The notes beneath the pieces were generated by a model. The model made no database searches. It had not been told where the DNA came from and saw only the letters and a list, made by a program, of their open reading frames with translations. Shown here piece after piece: positions 5,924 to 10,561 of a stretch of 10,561 bases of DNA (position 1 is its first letter; the number at the start of each line of letters is the position of its first letter). The position numbers and the translations under genes are program-made. The DNA is from JAXHNE01 sp038316995 (lineage in GTDB: Bacteria > Patescibacteriota > Saccharimonadia > Saccharimonadales > JAXHNE01): the NCBI GenBank assembly GCA_038316995.1, contig JBBQAZ010000027.1, forward strand, positions 1 to 10,561. Reading direction: 5' to 3'.

Positions 5924-6358
5924 TTACTGGTTGCCCTTATTTACGTCAACAAAAAACCCATGTTCAGCTAGAAAACGTCGTCCAATTAGCACGGCTCGAC
6001 GCATTTCTGCGCGGTTTGCAAGTGTCAGGGTAATTGGAAGTGTTTTTCCGGCAATATATATAGTCGTGTTTATAAAAAATCTCTCAACTTCTTCGCCATT
6101 GCTACTTTTCACAAATCCAGTAGAAAAATCTCTGGTAGTCATTTCAAGTTCGGGATGATCGAACGGCGAAAAATGTAGCTCGGGGCCGTCCTTTGTTTCC
6201 GATAGATGAATTTCGGTACAATGAAGTGAACCAGTGTAAGCGCCAGTATCTATCTTCGCTTCAATTTCACCAATTGCAGCAAATTGCGGAAAACTAACAA
6301 CCTCAATTCTTTTTAGGATGTTTTCTGCATTAATTGTGACTATCTGATTTTTTGACAT
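5924..6358 (-). CDS. rimB: RimB-type retropepsin-like protease (ATP-dependent zinc protease family)
   Basis: A 144-residue member of PF05618, the family annotated as ATP-dependent zinc protease but shown in the RimB branch to be a retropepsin-like aspartic protease. Key features are the active-site motif KIDTGAYTGSLH (Asp37-Thr38-Gly39), the strand F-V-K-S-S-N-G, the N-R-A-E-M-R-R stretch, and the terminal VLIGRRFL (123-130). One domain per chain implies a homodimer, as in retroviral proteases. RimB in pseudomonads trims the glutamate tail that RimK adds to S6, and the gene lies just upstream of rimK here, which fits an antagonistic pair. It starts with ATG only nine bases after a TATAAT, so its mRNA is probably leaderless. 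The gene symbol rests on family and context. Confidence 0.85.
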   Translation of the reverse strand: MSKNQIVTINAENILKRIEVVSFPQFAAIGEIEAKIDTGAYTGSLHCTEIHLSETKDGPELHFSPFDHPELEMTTRDFSTGFVKSSNGEEVERFFINTTIYIAGKTLPITLTLANRAEMRRAVLIGRRFLAEHGFFVDVNKGNQ

Positions 6359-6367
6359 AGCTAGGTT

Positions 6368-6396
6368 ATTATAGCATTTATGTAGTATTTTTACAA
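6368..6396 (-). promoter_or_regulatory. Promoter of the rimB-rimK operon
   Basis: Minus strand: -35 TTGTAA (6391-6396, four of six), 17-base spacer, and a perfect TATAAT (6368-6373) with TG extension (TGCTATAAT). Only nine bases separate the -10 from the rimB ATG, so the start lies within about three bases of the ATG. The -35 overlaps the stop codon of the preceding small gene. Confidence 0.72.
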
Positions 6397-6513
6397 CCCT
6401 TGGGCGTTTTGTACCCGCAAATACACCAAGATGATTGCGCCAATTAGCAGCGCTAATAACACCACAATCATTGTAATAAACCCGTGTTGATTATTGTTAG
6501 TTTTAGTAACCAT
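6391..6513 (-). CDS. Single-span membrane microprotein (40 aa)
   Basis: A 40-residue ORF between dnaJ and rimB. A polar N-terminus (MVTKTNNNQHG) is followed by one hydrophobic helix (about residues 12-32, FITMIVVLLALLIGAIILVY) and a short basic/polar tail (LRVQNAQGL). This is a classic one-pass small membrane protein; no family is recognised. The ATG lies eight bases after TAAAAT with a TG extension, so the mRNA should be leaderless; there is no SD. Its stop overlaps the -35 of the rimB promoter. A coding role is supported by the intact start, the promoter at the right distance and the clear membrane helix. Confidence 0.65.
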   Translation of the reverse strand: MVTKTNNNQHGFITMIVVLLALLIGAIILVYLRVQNAQGL

Positions 6514-6521
6514 TAGCAATT

Positions 6522-6530
6522 ATTTTAGCA
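6522..6530 (-). promoter_or_regulatory. Extended -10 for the 40-aa membrane protein
   Basis: Minus-strand TGCTAAAAT, eight bases before the ATG at 6513. The ten bases at 6521-6530 are identical to those at 7631-7640 in front of dnaJ. No good -35 was seen. No second CIRCE arm follows, so unlike dnaJ this copy is only a promoter element. Confidence 0.5.
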
Positions 6531-6553
6531 GGATATTACAGTAATCTTGTTAT

Positions 6554-7624
6554 TTAAAACTCTTCTAGTAATTTTTTTTGCTTTTTGGAGAGTTTTGTAG
6601 GGGTATCAACGACAATCGTTACAATGTGTGCGCCTCTAGTTTCTTTTCTAAGATGAGTGACGCCGTGGTTACTTAGCTTAAAGTCCACGCCACTTTGCGT
6701 GCCGGCTGGCACTTTCATTTTTATTGGACCATCGACTGTCTCAACTTCAATTTCTGTACCAAGCGACGCGCCAACCATGTCTACGTGTTCCTGTGAAAGA
6801 ATAAGATCGCCTTCGCGGATAAACTTCTTGTGCGGCTTTACGCGCACATTAACGTACAGATCACCTTTTTGACCATTGGCAACTGCCTCACCGTGTTCAC
6901 GGAGACGTATTGTTGCGCCGTCATCAATACCCGCTGGGACTTTTAGGCCAATTTTCTGCTTTTTCTTCTCTGTTCCTGAGCCTTTACAATGTGTGCATAT
7001 TTTCTCTGGTACCTTACCCTTACCGCTACACTTTGGACACGTGGCAGCTTGTTGGATATTTCCAAATACTGTACGCATCAACTGGACAATTTGGCCTGAA
7101 CCCTTACATTGACTACAGGTTTCAAGTTCGTGACCCGGTTCGGCGGTTGTGCCTTTGCAATGATCGCAGGTGTCATTCAGATTAAGTCCTAGATCCACTT
7201 CCGTACCAAAGACTGCTTCTTCAAAGCTAATTTCTATATCTGTTTCTACATCCCGACCTTTAGATGATTGTCTGCGACCAGTATTTGAATTTCCACCAAA
7301 AAAACTACTAAATAAATCCCCGAGTCCGCCGTCGCCGAAGTCGAAATGCATTTCTTGACCTTGACCACCTCCAAAACCTTCAAAAGGATTTCCGCCTCCG
7401 CCGTTTCCGCCAACCCCAGCATGACCAAACTGATCGTATCGTTGCCTTTTACTAGAATCCTTTAGGACTTCATATGCTTCATTTACTTCTTTGAACTTAG
7501 CTTCGTCACCGCCCTCTTTGTCGGGGTGAAACTCAATTGCCTTCTTTCGGAAAGCTTTCTTTAGCTCATCGGCACTTGCGCCTTTTTGAGCGCCAAGAAT
7601 TTCATAGTAATCGCGTTTACTCAT
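6554..7624 (-). CDS. dnaJ: Chaperone DnaJ (Hsp40)
   Basis: Co-chaperone that stimulates the DnaK ATPase and delivers unfolded proteins. At 356 residues it is slightly shorter than the usual ~375 but has every type I domain. The J domain (1-70) has HPD at 33-35, and a Gly/Phe-rich linker (71-110) follows. The zinc region has four Cys pairs at 153/156, 170/173, 196/199 and 210/213 (the first repeat is CDHCKGTT, the others CxxCxGxG). The C-terminal substrate domains contain GDLYVNVRVKPHKKFIREGDL and end in a Lys-rich tail closing in EEF. It stands alone behind its own promoter and a CIRCE operator, 42 bases after the Pif1-like gene, and not next to dnaK, whose 3' end is about 2.5 kb upstream. 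The ATG lies seven bases after the -10, so translation is probably leaderless. Confidence 0.97.
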   Translation of the reverse strand: MSKRDYYEILGAQKGASADELKKAFRKKAIEFHPDKEGGDEAKFKEVNEAYEVLKDSSKRQRYDQFGHAGVGGNGGGGNPFEGFGGGQGQEMHFDFGDGGLGDLFSSFFGGNSNTGRRQSSKGRDVETDIEISFEEAVFGTEVDLGLNLNDTCDHCKGTTAEPGHELETCSQCKGSGQIVQLMRTVFGNIQQAATCPKCSGKGKVPEKICTHCKGSGTEKKKQKIGLKVPAGIDDGATIRLREHGEAVANGQKGDLYVNVRVKPHKKFIREGDLILSQEHVDMVGASLGTEIEVETVDGPIKMKVPAGTQSGVDFKLSNHGVTHLRKETRGAHIVTIVVDTPTKLSKKQKKLLEEF

Positions 7625-7631
7625 TCCAGAT

Positions 7632-7661
7632 ATTTTAGCACTTGAAGCCCTAGAGTGCCAA
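7632..7661 (-). promoter_or_regulatory. dnaJ promoter
   Basis: Minus strand: -35 TTGGCA (7656-7661, five of six), 18-base spacer, extended -10 TGCTAAAAT (TAAAAT at 7632-7637). The ATG follows after seven bases. Both hexamers overlap the CIRCE inverted repeat, so HrcA bound there would block RNA polymerase. Confidence 0.7.
7635..7661. promoter_or_regulatory. CIRCE operator (HrcA site) before dnaJ
   Basis: TTAGCACTT (7635-7643), nine bases, GAGTGCCAA (7653-7661). The CIRCE consensus is TTAGCACTC-N9-GAGTGCTAA: each arm matches eight of nine and the spacer is exact. CIRCE is the operator of the heat-shock repressor HrcA, released when chaperone capacity is exceeded. The site covers both promoter hexamers of dnaJ. 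The hrcA gene is not in the window. Confidence 0.85.
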
Positions 7662-7665
7662 TGTT

Positions 7666-9216
7666 TTATGAGTCTTTTTTAGTCTTGTCCTTATCAAATA
7701 AATCATCCCCAAGGTGTTTCTTTAAGCGTGCGCGAATACTGCCTTCATGCCTTCCTAGGGTTTTTGACATTTTCTTGACTGTTCTGCCATCTGCCCACTG
7801 AAGAAGTAGGGTGTCATCCTCTATTTTCTTCCATGGCTTATAGGCATTCGGGTGGTCTTTTCGCATGTTCTCTAACTTTTCATTCCAATCAACTTTTGGA
7901 CTTTTTTTGGGCTTCTTGGCACGTTCAATTTGTTTCTTTTCGTATTTTTTTTCAAGATCAGCATGCTTTACTTGATGAATCTTTGATGTTTTTTGTAAAT
8001 TTGCGTCAATTACGTGTGCCGTTTCATCAAGTTGCAATGCAATTCGGTTTAAGCCTGCCAAAGACAAGGTGTCGAGGCTTTTAACGCGCGATAGGGCAAC
8101 ATAACCCATTCCCGGAACAAAAGCGTTGCTAAGGTCTATATGAGCTGCATCAAGTGTCATGCCCTGGCTTTTATGGACGGTTATCGCCCAAGCAAGCCTC
8201 AGTGGTATTTGCGAGATACTCGCAATCTTCTTTTCTCCGTCCCGTAGTTCCCAAGTGTCGGGTTCAGCTGTAATTTTTCTGCCTTCTTTCGTTTCTACAA
8301 TCGGAAAAGCATCATCGTCTTTGGTGAATCCTACGACTGTTCCAAGCGTTCCGTTTACGTAACGCTTTTCTGACGAGTTTTTTACAAACATTACGAAAGC
8401 ACCTTTTTTTAATTGAAGTGTTTCCGGTGACAAACAGGATTTTTTGAGTGACTCTACGCCACCTTTTCTTCCAGTACTCGTCATCTCATATTCGTGAAGT
8501 TCGCCTTCCATAGCATCGAGTTTTTCTTGATTCACCATATCGACATTAATGTTCTTGGTATAAAGCTCAGTCACTGGGTCATCAAAAGGAGTGCGTACCG
8601 ATTTTTTAGCAAGCAACGCTTCTGCATGACGTCGACGCAGGTCATTCGCCCTCATGGCGGTAAGAATCTCAAGTAGCTCATCATTATCTTGCCTGTGTTG
8701 TTCTGACAAATAACACACAACTGGTTCCAACGCGTCCCATGCGTTCGATTCCACCACAAATCCACCCTGCTTACTATCACTACGATTTATCGGGGGCAAC
8801 TGATAAAAGTCACCGGAAAGCACTATCTGAAGTCCCCCAAATGGCTTGTCTTTGTCCCGCACCTTTCGACAAAGTTCTTCAATCATATCCAGCCGAAAGT
8901 CATGCAGCATCGAAACTTCGTCAATAATGAGAACGTCGGCCTTATTTATTTGATCTTTGCGTGATTTGCTCATATCGCGAATCATACGATCATGCAGCTC
9001 ATCTGCAATACCGATACCCGCCCAGGAATGAATGGTGTTACCGCCAAGATGAGTAGCTGCTAGGCCGGTAGATGCAGTAACTGCCACTGATTTGCCATCT
9101 TCGCGGGCTTCACGAATAAACTGGTTTAGAACAAACGTCTTACCAGAACCGGCTGGACCAGTTAAAAACACTGAATGTCCGGCATCCAAAATTGCCAAGG
9201 CTTGTTGTTGCGTCAT
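7666..9216 (-). CDS. Pif1-like superfamily 1B DNA helicase
   Basis: ATP-driven 5'-3' DNA helicase of the PIF1/RecD-like group, acting on replication or recombination intermediates. From the upstream ATG at 9222 it has 518 residues. Walker A is GPAGSGKT (22-29), then TASTGLAATHLGG (motif Ia) and Walker B VLIIDEVSML. GDFYQLPPI is motif III and EQHRQ motif IV. Late motifs are ITVHKSQGMTLD and YVALSRVKS. A Lys-rich linker leads to a C-terminal domain (about 460-510) with W-K-x-I-E-D-D-T and LGRHEGSIRARLKKHLG, which resembles a Myb/SANT-like or helix-turn-helix DNA-binding module seen in bacterial Pif1 proteins. I list the second ATG (9216) because it lies seven bases after TATACT, the same spacing as at other starts here; the first ATG at 9222 lies one base after that hexamer. 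Confidence 0.92.
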   Translation of the reverse strand: MTQQQALAILDAGHSVFLTGPAGSGKTFVLNQFIREAREDGKSVAVTASTGLAATHLGGNTIHSWAGIGIADELHDRMIRDMSKSRKDQINKADVLIIDEVSMLHDFRLDMIEELCRKVRDKDKPFGGLQIVLSGDFYQLPPINRSDSKQGGFVVESNAWDALEPVVCYLSEQHRQDNDELLEILTAMRANDLRRRHAEALLAKKSVRTPFDDPVTELYTKNINVDMVNQEKLDAMEGELHEYEMTSTGRKGGVESLKKSCLSPETLQLKKGAFVMFVKNSSEKRYVNGTLGTVVGFTKDDDAFPIVETKEGRKITAEPDTWELRDGEKKIASISQIPLRLAWAITVHKSQGMTLDAAHIDLSNAFVPGMGYVALSRVKSLDTLSLAGLNRIALQLDETAHVIDANLQKTSKIHQVKHADLEKKYEKKQIERAKKPKKSPKVDWNEKLENMRKDHPNAYKPWKKIEDDTLLLQWADGRTVKKMSKTLGRHEGSIRARLKKHLGDDLFDKDKTKKDS

Positions 9217-9223
9217 AGACATA

Positions 9224-9229
9224 AGTATA
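9224..9229 (-). promoter_or_regulatory. Possible -10 of the Pif1-like gene
   Basis: Minus-strand TATACT, seven bases before the ATG at 9216. It has no TG extension and no clear -35, so it rests mainly on spacing matching the rimB, dnaJ and 40-aa gene promoters. Confidence 0.4.
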
Positions 9230-9265
9230 TCTTTTAGTTAGAAACGCGTCTGTTGTTGTTTTCTA

Positions 9266-9296
9266 AATTTAATTTAAATACAATTTAAATTAAATT
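9266..9296. repeat. All-A/T perfect inverted repeat
   Basis: AATTTAATTTAAAT (9266-9279) and its exact reverse complement (9283-9296) flank a three-base loop. It lies in the 86-base gap between the three-helix membrane protein gene and the Pif1-like gene. No T-run follows, and the stem has no G or C, so it is not a typical terminator. It could be an AT-rich promoter-upstream element, a protein site or a weak end signal. Confidence 0.6.
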
Positions 9297-9308
9297 CTTT
9301 CATCATTC

Positions 9309-9674
9309 TTATACAATTTCGCCATCAATAACATTGTCGATTTTTCTTGGCTTATTTTGATTGACTTTTATAGTTTTCCTACCAAGCATTATCGCCAATC
9401 CACCAGATAGCATAACTCCGACTACAAGGGCTAGTAGGCCTATTGCCCAAATGAGCAAGTACGTTAGGGGGAAAGATTCTTGCCACCAATAAATAAAAGG
9501 GAACAATGTAGCCAGAACTGGAATGAACAACCCAGCAAGTAAGCCGAGCAAACCCCACCACTGCAAAAAGTAGTACATAGTAAACAGCCACATTGCGGCA
9601 CCAGATAACGAAAATATCCCGTATCCAATGACTGCAGGGCCTCCTATTCCTAGTAGCTTTGTAAACGCCCTCAT
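9309..9674 (-). CDS. Three-helix membrane protein, unknown function (121 aa)
   Basis: I do not recognise this family. Three hydrophobic segments are clear: about residues 12-37 (GPAVIGYGIFSLSGAAMWLF), 39-62 (WWGLLGLLAGLFIPVLATLFPFIYWW) and 70-95 (TYLLIWAIGLLALVVGVMLSGGLAIML). A basic, polar tail (about 97-121) ends in IDNVIDGEIV. The second segment has aromatic Trp/Tyr belts at both ends. AGGA stands a few bases before the ATG, and the gap from the upstream 41-aa gene is eight bases, so the two are probably translated from one mRNA with cutA and dnaK. Its role is unknown. Confidence 0.8.
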   Translation of the reverse strand: MRAFTKLLGIGGPAVIGYGIFSLSGAAMWLFTMYYFLQWWGLLGLLAGLFIPVLATLFPFIYWWQESFPLTYLLIWAIGLLALVVGVMLSGGLAIMLGRKTIKVNQNKPRKIDNVIDGEIV

Positions 9675-9682
9675 ATATCCTG

Positions 9683-9808
9683 CTACTTCTCGTTTGAAAT
9701 GAGCTTTTCTAGCAACTCATTAGTTTTATCAGAATTAGCTTTGATTTCATTCAAGCTTCGGTTCATTTGATCCAAAGCTGCCCGCAAATCATCAATCATA
9801 TCTTGCAT
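9683..9808 (-). CDS. Coiled-coil microprotein (41 aa)
   Basis: A 41-residue ORF between cutA and the three-helix membrane protein gene. It is one long amphipathic helix with heptad-like hydrophobics: MQDMIDDLRAALDQMN, then RSLNEIKANS and NELLEKLISNEK. No Cys, Pro or membrane span is present, so a short coiled coil is likely. It begins 14 bases after the cutA stop with a weak purine stretch (GAAAG) before the ATG, and ends eight bases before the next ATG. The tight fit and strong helix pattern support a real gene. It may oligomerise or partner the adjacent membrane protein, which is inference. Confidence 0.62.
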   Translation of the reverse strand: MQDMIDDLRAALDQMNRSLNEIKANSDKTNELLEKLISNEK

Positions 9809-9822
9809 ATATATCTTTCGTA

Positions 9823-10140
9823 TTAGTTTGCAACTTCTTTATTTAGCCACTTATAAGCTTCTTTGGAAATAACATCAATAGTGAAAGCCTGCATTACGAA
9901 TGTTTCGTACGAGTGGTGTTTTTTAACTTCTTTTTCAATCTTTTCAAAATTTTCAATTACTGTATCCATGAGCAGAAGTGTCTCGTCATATGATTCAATA
10001 TTACCTTTCCAGTGAAACGATGACGATACTGGAAATCTTTTTACGCACACGACGAGTCGTTGTTCGAGTAGAGCACTTGCAATTTCTTGAGCTTCAGATT
10101 CTGATCCACACGTTAATTGAATCTGACAGAACCCTTTCAT
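9823..10140 (-). CDS. cutA: CutA1-family protein (divalent cation tolerance)
   Basis: A 105-residue CutA1 protein (PF03091): small, trimeric, ferredoxin-like fold, linked to copper tolerance in E. coli although its true function is unsettled. Features are the helix with S-E-x-E-A-x-E-I-A-x-L-L-E-x-R-L, Cys32 in VVCV, FHWKG (42-46), E-T-L-L-L-M-D-T, and HHSYET (75-80) followed by the C-terminal Y-K-W-L. The usual 'HPYExP' is changed here (HSYETF, both prolines absent). The ATG shares its A with the dnaK stop (TAATG), so it should be translated by coupling after DnaK. A chaperone-cutA transcript is unusual but clear from the layout. Confidence 0.9.
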   Translation of the reverse strand: MKGFCQIQLTCGSESEAQEIASALLEQRLVVCVKRFPVSSSFHWKGNIESYDETLLLMDTVIENFEKIEKEVKKHHSYETFVMQAFTIDVISKEAYKWLNKEVAN

Positions 10141-10561
10141 TACTTCTTGTCTTTGTCGTCTACAACTTCTGCTTCTGGAGCGTCTTTTTTGTCATCGGTT
10201 TTATCTTCTGCTACGTCACCTTCTGGAGCTTCTTCAGCAGCGGCGGCTTCGTACATTTTGGCACCAATTGGCATGATTTTCTCATTCAGTTCTTTGGCGG
10301 CGGCTTCTAGTGCGTCTTTGTCAGCATTCTCGTCATCCACGACTTTCTTGGCTGCTTCTGAGGCTTCATCAAGTGTCTTTACGTCTTCTTCACTAATCTT
10401 ATCCTTGTGCTCGTCCTTCAGCTTCTGCGCTTGGTATACGTCACTGTCCAGCTGGGGACGCGCCTCAATTTCCTCACGCTTTTTCTTGTCTTCATCAGCG
10501 TGAGTTTCTGCGACTTTTGCCATCTTTTCTACTTCTTCTTTTGATAGACCAGAACTGTTCT
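10140..10561 (-). CDS. dnaK: Chaperone DnaK (Hsp70), C-terminal part only
   Basis: The reading frame continues off the right edge; about 140 C-terminal residues are visible. The visible part starts in the substrate-binding domain with the hallmark SSGLSKEEVEKM, then DEDKKKREEIEARPQLDSDV in the helical lid, a lid helix bundle ending near MPIGAKMYEAAA, and a long acidic, Ala/Asp/Lys-rich tail ending DDKDKK. The tail is typical of DnaK though without the exact EEVD-like ending of eukaryotic Hsp70. The internal ATG at 10523 is not the start. The stop overlaps the cutA start. dnaJ, its partner, lies further downstream on the same strand with a CIRCE operator; the dnaK promoter is out of view. Confidence 0.93.
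   Translation of the reverse strand, partial: NSSGLSKEEVEKMAKVAETHADEDKKKREEIEARPQLDSDVYQAQKLKDEHKDKISEEDVKTLDEASEAAKKVVDDENADKDALEAAAKELNEKIMPIGAKMYEAAAAEEAPEGDVAEDKTDDKKDAPEAEVVDDKDKK

Noticed and set aside
10117..10503. Ser/Ala-rich + strand reading frame opposite dnaK
   Set aside because: It is the antisense shadow of the acidic, Ala-rich DnaK tail; low complexity and no SD or promoter.
1..10561. CRISPR arrays, insertion sequences, defence or toxin-antitoxin systems
   Set aside because: No regularly spaced repeats, no transposase or nuclease genes and no paired toxin-antitoxin layout were seen.

Overview
The window joins the right-hand end of an integrated mobile element (about 1-3660) to ordinary chromosome (about 3620-10561). 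Gene content and style suggest a small-genome bacterium, most likely of the Candidatus Saccharibacteria (TM7) / CPR type: compact minus-strand operons, many genes for very small proteins, a Pif1-type helicase with a C-terminal DNA-binding tail, RimB and RimK homologues side by side, and an element carrying a large serine recombinase. This placement is inference from the look of the proteins; no marker gene is present to settle it.

Left region (1-3664, all + strand): a hypothetical protein open at the left edge, a 65-aa conserved-looking small protein, a winged-helix protein resembling phage or plasmid replication proteins, a 120-aa hypothetical protein, and a 558-aa large serine recombinase. 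Two non-coding stretches here fold elaborately. Positions 707-757 hold two overlapping, competing hairpins just ahead of the small gene. Positions 1859-1976 hold a long promoter-proximal structured leader ahead of the recombinase. The recombinase reading frame runs antisense into the 3' part of a tRNA-Lys(UUU) gene (3623-3699, minus), the usual signature of an element inserted at a tRNA 3' end. Element genes have recognisable Shine-Dalgarno (SD) sites.

Right region (3700-10561, all genes on the minus strand, so read from high to low coordinates): end of dnaK, cutA, a 41-aa coiled-coil protein, a three-helix membrane protein; then a Pif1-type helicase; then dnaJ behind a CIRCE operator; then a 40-aa single-span membrane protein; then rimB (retropepsin-like protease), a 34-aa ORF, rimK (S6 glutamate ligase), a DUF192 protein and a four- or five-span membrane protein.

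Together the chromosomal part combines protein quality control (DnaK, DnaJ under probable HrcA control), ribosomal protein S6 tail modification (RimK, with RimB as likely partner) and a helicase. First genes of transcription units carry an extended -10 element only 7-9 bases before the ATG, implying leaderless mRNAs, whereas rimK has a canonical SD. The points most worth following are the two competing-hairpin RNAs of the element, the 34-aa ORF coupled to rimK, the CIRCE site overlapping the dnaJ promoter, and the recombinase-tRNA junction.
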